Below, piece by piece: positions 32,652-42,843 of a stretch of DNA of 64,000 nucleotides. The stretch comes from Pseudoips prasinana (lineage: Eukaryota > Arthropoda > Insecta > Lepidoptera > Nolidae), in assembly GCA_951640165.1 (NCBI GenBank), contig OX621260.1:21222001-21286000 (forward strand), in the 5' to 3' direction. Each line of letters starts with the position of its first letter. The first letter of the stretch is position 1. The position numbers and the translations under genes are program-made. The notes beneath the pieces are model-generated. The model saw only the letters and a program-made list of their open reading frames with translations, was not told the origin of the DNA and ran no database searches.

Positions 32652-33939
32652 TTAGGTCTTTACCTATGAAATTGCCGTTCTGCAGTACTGGCCATTTCAA
32701 ATCAAAATAATTTTTGTTTGGCTAAGAATTCTAATTTCAAATTAATTTTATTTTAAAAACATGGATTCTTTTTTCCAAAAGTAGTCATTTCTTTATTGAT
32801 TAGTGTTACATTTTCATCGCATTTCAATCTTTTTCGTCATCATGGATACGTTAAAAATTCGACTAATTATGGAATATGAGTACCGTCGTGGCAGCAACGC
32901 GGCACAAGCGGCACGCAACATCAACGACGTTTACGGAGCTAACACTACAAACCAACGCACCACCTGTTATTGGTTTGCTCGCTTCCGTTCTGGAAATTTC
33001 GACCTGAAAAATGAACCTCGCGGTCGTCCGAAGACTTTGGTCGACAATGACGAATTAAAGGCGGTTGTGGAAGCTGATGATACACAATCTACGGCTGAAT
33101 TAGCAGCAGCTTTCGACGTTAGCGTCAAAACAATATTGGTCCATTTGCGTCAAATTGGCAAGGTAAAAAAGCTTGACAAATGGGTGCCCCACGAACTCAA
33201 TGATCGCCAGCGCGAAGTACGCGTCGAGACGTGCCTTGCACTGCTCAACAGACACACAAATGAAGGAATTTTGAACCGCATTGTTACCTGCGATGAAAAA
33301 TGGATACTGTTTGATAACCGCAAGCGCTCAGCAAGTTGGTTGGATCCTGGTTCAGCACCTAAACAATGCCCTAAACGAAAACTTACCCCTAGAAAAGTGA
33401 TGGTCACTGTTTGGTGGTCTAGCGCCGGTGTGATTCATCACAGCTTCTTACCAAACGGGGTGAGCATTACTGCAGATGTGTACTGTGAAGAACTGAGCAC
33501 AATGATGGAGAAGCTGGCGCATCTCCAACCAGCATTGGTCAATCGCTCGTCTCCGCTGCTCCTGCACGACAACGCGCGACCTCATACTGCACAGCAGACG
33601 GTCTCCAAGTTGCAAGAACTGGGGTTGGAAGCTCTCCGTCATCCGCCCTACTCACCAGACCTTGCGCCTACAGACTACTACTTTTTCCAGAATTTGGATA
33701 ACTTCTTGGCGGGAAAAAAATTCAATACCCGAGAGGCAGTACAAAATGCCTTTGAAGAATTTGTTGCCTCCCGTCCAGCTGATTTCTTTAAGAAGGGCAT
33801 CAATAAACTGCCACTGCGATGGCAAAGATGCATTGATTGCATGGGTGATTACTTCGATTAATACAAATAAAAAAATTCATGAAAAAAATTCGTTTAAATT
33901 TTTTCATACAAAACGGCAATTTCATAGGTAAAGACCTAT
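32652..33939 (+). mobile_element. mariner transposon, copy 3
   Basis: Same TIRs as copies 1 and 2, with TA duplication at 32650-32651 and 33940-33941. The paralogous empty site at 39397-39643 reads TTTCTATTTCGC, confirming the boundaries. It is 1288 bp and inserted independently of the palindrome. Confidence 0.95.
32842..33861 (+). CDS. mariner transposase (339 aa), intact, copy 3
   Basis: Full-length D,D34D transposase. It differs from copies 1/2 by one amino acid (L8 in place of V8), with at least one silent change (GGATAC in place of GGATTC near 33303). All catalytic Asp residues (151, 243, 278), WVPHEL and YSPDLAP are kept. Because this copy lies in a different host element with its own TA duplication, the near identity shows recent transposition of this family. 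ATG at 32842 is chosen as in the other copies. Confidence 0.95.
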   Translation: MDTLKIRLIMEYEYRRGSNAAQAARNINDVYGANTTNQRTTCYWFARFRSGNFDLKNEPRGRPKTLVDNDELKAVVEADDTQSTAELAAAFDVSVKTILVHLRQIGKVKKLDKWVPHELNDRQREVRVETCLALLNRHTNEGILNRIVTCDEKWILFDNRKRSASWLDPGSAPKQCPKRKLTPRKVMVTVWWSSAGVIHHSFLPNGVSITADVYCEELSTMMEKLAHLQPALVNRSSPLLLHDNARPHTAQQTVSKLQELGLEALRHPPYSPDLAPTDYYFFQNLDNFLAGKKFNTREAVQNAFEEFVASRPADFFKKGINKLPLRWQRCIDCMGDYFD

Positions 33940-34494
33940 TATTTCGCATTGAACAGTGTGGTGTCGCGACGATTTTTGTACAGGATTTTTGTACATAACA
34001 AATAATAAGAAGTAACTTCGTTCCATCCGGGTGTCCTCTCAAGTTTTTTCACCACAAAAACGAATTAACCAGCGAAAAATGAACAATTGCAAAATAATTA
34101 CATGTTTCTTTGAAGTGAAAATTTCTTTAAGTGCGTTGAACACGTTTTGGTTGAACAAAAATCAAGGAACTCCCATCATCGACACGTCACGTTTCCCATG
34201 AGCTATATGTATAACTATTATATTGTAGATTATTTAGATTAGAAGTGTAATAAATAATTTTCACTTCTATTGGCTGTCTCGCATGTTTCTATTCATTTAT
34301 GTACACACAGAAAAATTAAAAGTAGCAAAGTAATATAAAATTAAAGAGCAGTACGAAGACAGGCCCCCGAGAGGAGATATAATATGAAAGAGGAATTGTG
34401 TAGGCTATTTCAAAGGCTTTTAAAAACTGGGTAGTTAATTATTAATAAACATACAACATAATATAGATACATAAAAAGTCCTAAACACAAATAG

Positions 34495-34862
34495 CATAAT
34501 GTCCTAACCGAATTTCGGCCACGGCGGCCAGTCTCAATAGAGATTAGCCATCTGCGCGGGACATATTATAGTGCTCAAGTGTGTGCGCAAACACAGGAGC
34601 ACTTTCTATTCACTCTCATGATCCGATGGGACGCCTAGCGACACGACCGGAAAGAGGTCAGGTACAGGACCGACGGCTTTACGTGCTCTCCGAGGCACGG
34701 GGGTATAATACCACCAACTCCCAGACTTCGGGCTGATGCTGAGAATTTTTTCTTTTTACAGAAAAGACCCAAAATCACTTTTTGGCCCGACCCGGGATTT
34801 GAACCCAGGTTCTCGTTTTCTGCGGGTGAACACGCTACCGCTAGACCAACGAGGCAGTCATA
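34495..34862 (-). repeat. tRNA-derived SINE (GTTGGTCTAGCGGTAGCG family), copy 1
   Basis: On the - strand the head has GGTCTAGCGGTAGCGTGTTC (box A) and GGGTTCAAATCCCGG (box B). A ~270 bp body with GTCGTGTCGCTAGGCGTCCC and a tail with GACTGGCCGCCGTGGCCG follow. Other copies are at 34990-35885 (interrupted), 49505-49880 and 63678-64000. Confidence 0.85.
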
Positions 34863-34989
34863 GACACATAGCATACAATACATCTAAATAAATATATATT
34901 AGCAAAGAAAGAGAAAACAATAATTATGACCTCTGGCGGATGATCTATTACATCCCCGTCCCTCTGAGAACACGAAAGCCATGATCCTG

Positions 34990-35885
34990 TCGTTTCGCTA
35001 GTTATCCCACCATCGTAACATTATCATGAGAGTGATGGAATATAAAGAACCCCTGTTTATGCGCAGACACTTGTACTCTATAATATGCGCGCAATATAAT
35101 ATAATCCACGAATACACGACAGCGTGTGATATTGTGATTGGAGGAGAGAAAGTCGAACAGGTGAATGAGTTTGTATATTTGGGAACTTTGTTTACGAGAG
35201 ATGGGAAATATGAAAAAGATATTGTTAGAAGAGTAAATGCGGGGAATAGAGTGAATGGGGCACTACACGCCTTTATGAGTAGCCGGCAAGTATCAAAGAA
35301 GGCTCGACTAGCCGTGCACGATGGAGTGTTAGTGCCAACTTTAATGTATGGAAGTGAAAGTTGGGTATGGCAGAAAAAGAATGAAAGTAAAATAAATGCA
35401 GTGGAAATGAGAGCTCTGAGAAGTATGTGTGATGTGACTTTGAGAGACAGAATTCGAAATACTGATGTAAGAGAGCGTTGTGGTGTGAAAGAGGATGTAG
35501 TCACAAATATTGAAAAAGGCATGCTGAGATGGTTTGGCCATTTAGAAAGGATGAATGAAAGAAGATTGACAAAAGAAGTATACCTGGCCTGTGTGAATGG
35601 GACAACCGGAAGGGGAAGACCACGTCGAACATTCTCTGACCAAATTGGAGATGTTCTCAAGAAAGGGCAGGTCAGAAGTACCCTAAACCGGCGAGCATGT
35701 ATGAAGAATATAATGACAGTAATCGAGGCAAAAGAAGTATGCAAAGATCGTGACAAATGGAAATCCGTTGTCTCTGCCTACCCCTCTGGGAAACAGGCGT
35801 GAGTCTATGTATGTATGTATGTATAATATAATCCCGCGCAGATGGCTAGTCTCCATTCAGACTGGCCTCCGTTGCCAAAACTTAG
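34990..35885 (+). repeat. SINE of the same family, 5'-truncated and split by an RTE fragment
   Basis: The left part has ATCATGAGAGTGATGGAATA and TGCGCAGACACTTGTACTC. The right part has CCCGCGCAGATGGCTAGTCT and ends GGAGGACATAATTA. Joined, they match the body and tail of 49505-49880. Confidence 0.75.
35094..35826 (+). pseudogene. 5'-truncated RTE-type LINE (reverse transcriptase C-terminus), second RTE family
   Basis: An open frame of ~230 codons encodes the end of an RTE/BovB-like reverse transcriptase. [16 protein letters not shown] is the thumb/post-RT region, then [24 protein letters not shown] and a C-terminal [11 protein letters not shown] block. Nothing of the endonuclease or catalytic FADD core is present, so it is a dead 5' truncation. 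It is flanked by a 13 bp duplication, TATAATATAATCC. The open frame starts upstream in SINE sequence (35026), so the first ~22 codons are not LINE. The 3' terminus is (TATG)n. A second fragment of this family lies at 42590-42833 on the - strand. Confidence 0.85.
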
Positions 35886-35934
35886 CTAGGAGGACATAAT
35901 TATCTATTTATTAGTATTTATGTTACATTAGCCT

Positions 35935-36205
35935 TACTCTTCGATAAGAGGAATTGCAAAACTGAAGTGGCAATGGGCGGGGCACATAGCTCGTAGAACC
36001 GATGGCCGTTGGGGCAGAAAGGTTCTTGAGTGGCAACCACGAACCGGAAGACGCAGCGTGGGCAGGCCCCCTACAAGATGGACCGATGCGGGTCGCTGGA
36101 AACTGTTGGATGCGAATAGCGCAAGACCGGCAATTGTGGAGATCTTTGGTGGAGGCCTTTGTCCAGCTGTGGACGTCTTTCGGCTGATATGATGATGATG
36201 ATGAC
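35935..36205 (+). mobile_element. 5'-truncated RTE 3' end
   Basis: Coding remnant of the RTE C-terminus (GCACATAGCTCGTAGAACC, a CCGGAAGACGCAGCGTGGG segment) with a small internal deletion, ending in (GAT)n at 36190-36202. Confidence 0.85.
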
Positions 36206-36504
36206 TCTTCAATTTAAATATTATTGTATAATATTATTGCAGTAATGATTTTTTTAAAATATATGTATGGTTAAAGAATATTTTTCAATAAATATTGAGT
36301 TCGAGTTCATTTCCTTTTAAAGTTTCATAAGGTGCCTGCAAAAATATACACTTTTGTCTGATCGAGTTATAAAACCTCGACATACGTGATATATGATGAT
36401 CGTGTATTAAACAGCGGATAATGCCAGTCCGCTGCCAGACACTATCGTAATACTAGATTATTATTTGATTACTATTTACACGTACAATTAAATAATAATA
36501 ATAA

Positions 36505-36750
36505 CATATAGGGACAATGTCACACAGATCATCCTAGCCCCAAACTAAGCAAAGCTTGTACTATGGGTACCAGGCGACGACATACATACTTGAATAGATA
36601 GATAAATACTTATATACATAGAAAACATCCATGACTCAGAAACAAATATTCGTGCTCATCACACAAATATTTGCACTTACCGGGATTCGAACCCAGGACC
36701 ACCAGCTTCGTAGGCAGGAGCACTACCAACTAGGCTACGGTGACCGTCAA
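36505..36750 (-). repeat. tRNA-derived SINE (CACCGTAGCCTAGTTGG family)
   Basis: Complement of the copy at 31595-31850: CCGGGATTCGAACCCAGG (box B) and CTACCAACTAGGCTACGGTG (box A). It ends ~30 bp before the kazrin exon acceptor. Confidence 0.85.
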
Positions 36751-36780
36751 ATAAATCAAATGTGTATTTTATTGTCGTAG

Positions 36781-36871
36781 TGAGCACACCGAGAGATTGC
36801 AGCCCAACTTTGTCGCCACACAACAGTGCATCGCCCTTCACGCGGTCCATCGATGCTGGTTCACTGTCCAG
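36781..36871 (+). CDS. kazrin: kazrin, Ser/Pro-rich linker exon
   Basis: A 91 bp exon bounded by a T-rich tract plus TCGTAG acceptor and an AG|GTTGGT donor. It begins with two bases that complete a codon and ends with two bases of a codon. It encodes 29 whole codons rich in Ser and Pro, including CSPTLSPHNSASPF. Its end phase (AG) joins exactly to the next exon (47298), whose first base completes Arg, and the linker context fits the disordered region before the kazrin SAM repeats. The preceding exon was not found in this window. There is no independent domain evidence, so this is inferred from splice sites and phase. The downstream intron is 10.4 kb. Confidence 0.6.
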
Positions 36872-36930
36872 GTTGGTACATTATTTCAAATTGTCTGTAA
36901 ATAATCAAATTGCTATAAAATTATGTAAAA

Positions 36931-37251
36931 CTAGCTGTGCCCCGCGGTTTTACCCGCGTTCAATTTTATAAATTATCACAGCTCCTCCCCCGTAGGTGAT
37001 AGCGTGATAGTATGTAGCCTATATATTGACCCGACCTCTTAGTAATATTCATGGTAAATTTGAAGTAAATCCATGCAGTAATTTTTGAGTTTGGCCCGGA
37101 CATACATACAGACAAACAGACACACAGACAAAAAATCTAAAAACTATATTTTCAGCTTCGAAATCGATTGTAGATTACGCCCCAAGTGTTCTTTTAAAAA
37201 AATATTCAACGTACGGTTTTGACTTTCCTACGATTTTATTATATGTATAGA
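36931..37251 (-). mobile_element. Non-autonomous Helitron, 321 bp, in kazrin intron
   Basis: On the - strand it begins TCTATACATATAATAAAATC after an A and ends CGGGGCACAGCTAG before a T. A sister copy lies at 54154-54469. Confidence 0.8.
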
Positions 37252-37369
37252 TGTTATAGCTGATTTTGTAGTAGACAAATTTCAAATCGCTCTCTATAAA
37301 AGTAAGTGTCGATTACTTTAGAGGACAGCGATTTGAATTTTTTAGATTATTTATCGGGATTAATCCCTC

Positions 37370-37540
37370 CCTCTTACCCACCACTGCAACTCCTGTAAGC
37401 CAGGATCAACAGTGGCACACAATGAAATGAAACTGAGCGGTGAAGCTCAGGCATGTCCCGGGGAATCGCTTTAACTGTCTTGGATCCCGCAACGAATTTA
37501 ATCAGAAAGAGAAAAAAGGAGGAGTAAGAAAATGAGTGAT
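37370..37540 (+). repeat. Dispersed copy of the repeat amplified at 9835-10400
   Basis: CCCTCCCTCTTACCCACC and ACTGAGCGGTGAAGCTCAG, as at 32060-32275. Confidence 0.75.
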
Positions 37541-37763
37541 TTGAATATGGCGATGTAACTTTATTTTACGGATAGGTTGATTTATTTACAAGAGTCGGAA
37601 ATTGATTTGAAATCAACCCGTATACATACTCGTCCCACCACAAACATATTGTTAAACGTACACATGGTACAAAAAAAGTCCTTCCTATACCCAACCGCCT
37701 ATCCTTCACTCCTGGTCCGCTAAACGCGATCTCTTCCAGGTAACAGTTTTGTATTGAATGGAC

Positions 37764-38236
37764 CAGGGGGCTACCGGATTAGTCGCCGAACATCGGGATA
37801 GTGATCGGTGTTCAAATAAATAAAGGTTAAAAATGACTTAATCAATCGTTAAATCGGCTTCAACGTTGACAATCGATTTCGGACCATTTATGACGTCACA
37901 TGTGCTCATGGAAGCCGATTTAACGATTGATTAAGTCATTTCTAACCTTTATTTATTTGAACGCCGTTTCAGAAATGGATGTTCGGCGACTTAGCCGGTA
38001 CAGCCCCTGGGTGTCTACTGCCTAATTCGTCGGTCATTGTGATCGTGATCAGCGTTCAAATAGGTGACGGTTAAAATTACTCGTTCAATCGGTTTCCATG
38101 AGCACATGTGACGTCATAAATGGTTCGGAATCGATTTTCAACGTTGAAGCCGATTGAACGAATGATTAGGCATTTTAAAGCTTCATCTATTTGAATACGG
38201 ATCACAATCAAGATGACCGACGCGGTAGCCCCCCAG
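37764..38236. mobile_element. Composite TIR/fold-back element with two TGACGTCA palindromes
   Basis: The outer ends CCAGGGGGCTACCG and CGGTAGCCCCCCAG are inverted. Each half is itself a fold-back: GACTTAATCAATCGTTAAATC pairs within the left half and a diverged version within the right half. Each half carries TTTATGACGTCACATGTGCT or its complement. No ORF. Confidence 0.7.
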
Positions 38237-38398
38237 AATTGAAAGGAATCTCATAAAGGTAACAGTAGTTGTACTAATTGAAATGAAAAGTTATAAATCT
38301 AAATCAATTTAATATTACGTACATATACGTAATAAGGTACATATGTCTATACATATACAAACAAATAATATAATGAACAGTAATAAAAAATGGGGTTA

Positions 38399-38524
38399 GT
38401 ACACACGACTACATATCAAGCTATACATTTCCAATATAAGCTGACCTGTCATTGTATGGAAATCCTATACAAGACGATTCAGCTTATACTGAAAATGTAT
38501 AGCTTGATGTGTAGTGTGTACGTA
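38399..38524. mobile_element. Fold-back MITE, ~126 bp
   Basis: GTACACACGACTACATATCA with an AGCTATACATTTCC segment is inverted at the right as ATGTATAGCTTGATGTGTAG. Arms are ~50 bp, loop ~25 bp. Confidence 0.7.
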
Positions 38525-39396
38525 CATAAGTTCCACAAAGTTCGAAGTGCTACGTAAGTACACCCATTCCGAGAAAAAGACAAAGATTCCGTAGTGCAAG
38601 GACTGCTCGCTCTTCACACATACGTGAAAAAAATAAACAAGGACAAAAATTACATTCATATTACTTGTATTACTCCCCGGATTAAACCCGTAGAGGGCGT
38701 AGAAGTCATCCCAAGGGAACATCTACCAGAGAACTGACAGTAGCTTCTCTCACGACGAGCATACTGCGAACATAAATCCCTCGACCAAGCGTAGCGATTA
38801 TGGCGTATCCCACAATCTTCCCCTTAAATTAATCAGCATTCCAACTCTTGTTTCCAACTCCTTCCTTATCTAAAATAAAATTTTCAGCAATTTCCCCAAA
38901 CATACAGAAAGCTCACACCCACTTAACACCATAAAAATTACGATACCCATTTCCCCTAAATGGTGGTTATCCCGTTAATGGTCAGGAAAAGTTTGTTAAT
39001 TAAATGCCTTTCTGTGGGCCGCTCCAAAATTAGCTGAAGATGTCTTTAATCTCTTAATGTTATTAAATCCGAAATGCCAAAGATATTTCCTATTGGAAAT
39101 TAGGTCGTAAACATCTTGGAATTACATTTTTAGGATACTTGAAAGGACTACTATTGAGGCCAGCAGAAATCTAAAAGCCATTAAGAGTCGAGTCTAACAT
39201 TCTATTACTTTTACGATAGTACTTTATAGCCAAGAGCGATAATATCGAATTTTGACAGTAAAATTTATCGCGTAATACGAGATCCGGTTTGCGATTTGTG
39301 CCCTGATGAACTTGGAATCACATTTGTCTAAATTGGATTTATTTGGAGGTTTTTCATTAGCGTTCGGAAATGCCAACATGGTACCATCGTTATAAT
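38525..39396. other. kazrin intron, unassigned
   Basis: No gene or repeat recognised. Confidence 0.3.
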
Positions 39397-39643
39397 TGGA
39401 ATGAAGTTCCTTATCGCGCGATGTGAAAGGGGGCTAGACGGAAAAAATTCTTACGAAAAGTAGTCACGACACTTTTTGCAGCTGTGCGGCGTGCGCATGT
39501 TTCTCTGTCTGTCTCTCTCTCTCATAGAAATCAAGCCAGATATTTTCATTTCTATTTCGCATTGAACAGTGTGGTGTCGCGACGATTATTTTTGTTGAGT
39601 GTATACAGGTTTTTTTTACATAATAAGAAATAACTTCGTTCCA
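39397..39643. mobile_element. Uninterrupted copy of the TIR-like element that hosts mariner copy 3
   Basis: Ends TGGAATGAAGTT and AACTTCGTTCCA. The interior matches 32491-34025 minus the mariner, and reads TTTCTATTTCGC at the insertion point. Confidence 0.8.
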
Positions 39644-40064
39644 TCCGGGTGTCCCTTGACACCTCTCAAGTTTTTTTTTTTCATTACATTAGTATAACAC
39701 AATAATATCTTTGTAAAAAGATATTCTTTAAATTATAGCTTAACTATATTAGCAACCTAGTTTTTATTACAAAGTATATTTATTACTCATTTACTACTCA
39801 GGCATTTAGATTTTAATATAATTTAATTCTCACTTCCTTTTACACTATCATATTGTTCTCGTCGACTTAATAGTTTAATTTATGAATCAAATAGCTATTT
39901 GAATGGTAATGTAAAATAACCGGGCATTGTTTTTTCAATATTTATTCCTATAAAATCGAAAAATAAAATATTTTTAGAACGTTTTTTCAATGAGAAAAAT
40001 GACGTCCATTCCAACAGCGCCTTAAAAATATGTTAAAACAAACATTATTTATAATCTGTATTAG

Positions 40065-40790
40065 ACCACCGTATCGACGGTGGAGTTCAATCTTATCATA
40101 TCAGCTGACAGACGTCCACTGCTGGACAAAGGACTAAGGATCTCCACAGTAGCCGGTCCGGCGCTGCCCGCATCTAGCGGCTTCCCGTGCCCCTTGCAAG
40201 ATCGTTGGTCCACCTTGTAGGGGGCCTGCCCACGCTGCGTCTTCCGGCTTGTGGTTGCCACTGAAGAACCTTTCTGCCCCATCGGCTGTCAGTTCTACGA
40301 GCTATGTGCCCCGCCCACTGCCACATCAGTTTGGAATTTCTTTGGGCTATGTCGGCTACTTTACACGGCTCTTCTGCGAATTTCGACATTTTTGATTCAA
40401 TCGCGCAGGAATACTCCGAGCATAGCCCTCTCCATTGCTCTTTGGGTACCCAAGCGACTCTGTTCCATAAGTCATCACTGGCAACACACGCTGGTCGAAG
40501 ACCTTCGACTTAAGACACTGCGGTATTTGGGACGAGAAGATATTACGTAGCTTTCCGAACGCTGCCCAGCCAAGTTTATTGACCTCTTTCTCGAAGTTGG
40601 ACTTACCTAGTTGAATGGTCTGTCCTAGATAACTATAGTCGTCTACAACTTCGAGTACAGAGTCTCCCACCTGCACTTGGTTGGGCGCAACATGGACGTT
40701 CGACATGATTTTTATCTTGTCCATGTATATTTTTAGACCCACTTGCTGTGAGACTCTGCTAAGGTCATCGAGAAGATATGTCAAAGTGTC
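40065..40790 (-). pseudogene. 5'-truncated, decayed RTE LINE
   Basis: On the - strand, the last ~240 codons of the RTE protein in pieces: LSRVSQQVGLKIYMDKIKI, a SYLGQTIQLGKSNFEKEV segment, then in another frame QWAGHIARRTDSRWGRKVL. Deletions and frameshifts separate the pieces. The 3' end is at the ATATCAGC segment near 40095. Confidence 0.85.
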
Positions 40791-41354
40791 AATTTCATAA
40801 ATAATGTGTTCGATGGTTTAGCTCGCTTTTATACACTTATGTATAGATTCACTTAAATCTGCGGTTCAATCAACCAAATTACAATATACTCAAAATCTAA
40901 TTATATCTCAAAGATCAAGACAACAACATTCTAAACGCATGCCGCAACAAACCGAACCGCGGAGCAAACTATCTTAGCCTCCAACGTAACAAAGACCCAC
41001 GCGTGATGACGCGTGCTCGCATCTCAACGTAACATGAGTGAACTACTGACCACTGGCTCGCGTCCGGAGTTATCTACAACTACCCACATTATTTGCCCGG
41101 GCGATTATTACCCGCCTTTCAAGCTGCTTAAAAGACAGGTAAAAATAACAAGTGTTCGATACTTATCATTAGTCGTGCAAACCTGTCACATAACTTTTCT
41201 ATTGTTATTACTAATTTTGCCTATTTTCGTACAAAACGGAAATGTGTTAAAAATACTTAAAGCTTGATTTTGCGTCTTCTATTTAATACAGTTACCTAAT
41301 AGAATTAGTCTCTTAACCGTCGGTTACCATGCTGTATTGATTATAAGTTTGATG
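40791..41354. other. kazrin intron, unassigned
   Basis: No gene or repeat recognised; an 84-codon ORF at 41013 has no motif. Confidence 0.3.
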
Positions 41355-41493
41355 TACAGACGCCAGCACATCCAGCTATCCCAATCTGTCAAATTTCTTT
41401 CATAAATTTTCAACTTTATCACGTAAGCATAATGTTCACTTTCAATTGGGGAAATTTGACAGATTGGGGTAGCTTGATGTGCTGGCGTGTGTA
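41355..41493. mobile_element. MITE with GCCAGCACATC ends, copy 2
   Basis: Inverted ends GACGCCAGCACATCCAGCTA and GCTTGATGTGCTGGCGT, with CCAATCTGTCAAATTT inside both ends. Confidence 0.85.
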
Positions 41494-41935
41494 CAATAAA
41501 AACTACCGGTATTGTAGATGTCATGTGATGTGTATTGATAAGGGTAATTGTTGGTATTGATCGTTTAATTCTATAGGTGCCAGTTGCTGTAAATCGAGCT
41601 ATATTTGTATACCTATATACAGGTATATGCGTATAGCCGTGTGGTTGCCGGCCCAGAAAAAATAATAGGGCCACGCCGTATGTTCCATGGGTGTCGTAAA
41701 AGGCAACTAAGAGATACACCTAGTGGGCGGGTAACCTAATTGCGCGGCGACTACGGCAATCCCTTCTAAAAATAAATGGCCACGTGATAGAAACCTTTGG
41801 AGGAGTATATGTCCAGAAGTCCAGAAGTGCTTTGAGTCCGTCAATTATATGTTTGTTAAGTACCCCGTGACACAGGGATTAACTTCCCTAGTGCGGGCGT
41901 TGTCTGATATAAATTAAAGTTCTTCAGTGTACAAA

Positions 41936-42019
41936 CTGACCGCTTATGAAATTTGCTATCAATATAGATCAAAAGAGCGCGTCTGATCTGTATTGATAGC
42001 GAATTTCATAGGCGGTCAG
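41936..42019 (+). repeat. 36 bp-arm hairpin with three G-U type mismatches
   Basis: 41936-41971 and 41984-42019 pair around a 12-base loop. The only three differences are T opposite G, which would be wobble pairs in a + strand RNA. The arms start CTGACCGC. Confidence 0.85.
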
Positions 42020-42135
42020 ACGCGCCCTATCACACAATGTATTTAAAAATATGGCTAAACAACAATATTTCCCACTATTTACTCGGCAACAAATCTATTG
42101 CATTTCTTAAATAAAATTATTACACTTATACGACA

Positions 42136-42521
42136 TGTAACTTAATTAACGCACATCCTGAAAATAGTCTGTTCAGAATCGTTTACTGAATCGATTTATA
42201 TCATTTTTACTATAGGTAATTTTTTATTCCCAAATAATTAAAATTACGGAAATTATAATGTCATATTAACCATATCCAGTCAAAACATATTGAACTGGAC
42301 CGTAATTTAAAGTAATGAGACTTTTAAATCGCAGTTTTATTTTTATTCATTCAAATTCCATCATTCAATACAAAATAAAGAAAAATAAACTTTATTCCAA
42401 GAAACTAATTTAGTAAATAACAATGCATATACATGTTAAATAAAAAATTCAGTGTATGTATTATGATTACAACATAATATTCTAATTGGGGTGTTTGAGG
42501 GTGTGCGTTAATTACGTTACA
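42136..42521. mobile_element. MITE with TGTAACTTAATTAACGCACA ends, copy 1
   Basis: The right end is the complement of TGTAACGTAATTAACGCACA. 386 bp, non-coding. A copy with nearly the same interior lies at 54835-55184, also in a kazrin intron. Confidence 0.8.
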
Positions 42522-42589
42522 TTTTGTATATGTATATATTTGTGTATATATAGTATATATAGCCGTATGTATCTTATTACGTACATACA

Positions 42590-42833
42590 TACATAGACTC
42601 ACGCCTGATTCCCAGTGGGGTAGGCAGAGACAACGGATTTCCATTTGTCACGATCTTTGCACACGTCTGTCATTTGTTACTGTCATTATATTCTTCATAC
42701 ATGCTCGCCGGTTTAGGGTACTTCTGACCTGCCCTTTCTTGAGAACGTCTCCGATTTGGTCAGAGAATGTTCGACGAGGTCTTCCCCTTCCGGTTGTTCC
42801 ATTCACACAGGCCAGGTATACTTCTTCGTATCT
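42590..42833 (-). mobile_element. Fragment of the second RTE family, target of the full-length RTE
   Basis: Complement of 35595-35810 (CTCACGCCTGATTCCCAGTG at its left, TTCGACGAGGTCTTCCCC near its right). It ends at the target duplication of the 42844-46017 element. Confidence 0.85.
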
Positions 42834-42843
42834 TATTACGTAT

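Larger units (their letters stand above)
32491..34025. mobile_element. Short TIR-like element carrying a mariner insertion
   Basis: Ends TGGAACGAAGTT and AACTTCGTTCCA. Without the mariner it would be ~247 bp, close to the uninterrupted copy at 39397-39643. It includes a (CT)n run near 32608-32620. The element type (hAT-like MITE or other) is not settled. Confidence 0.75.

Noticed and set aside
34998..35756. 252-codon ORF on the - strand
   Set aside because: Antisense shadow of the RTE fragment on the + strand; the + frame has the reverse transcriptase motifs.
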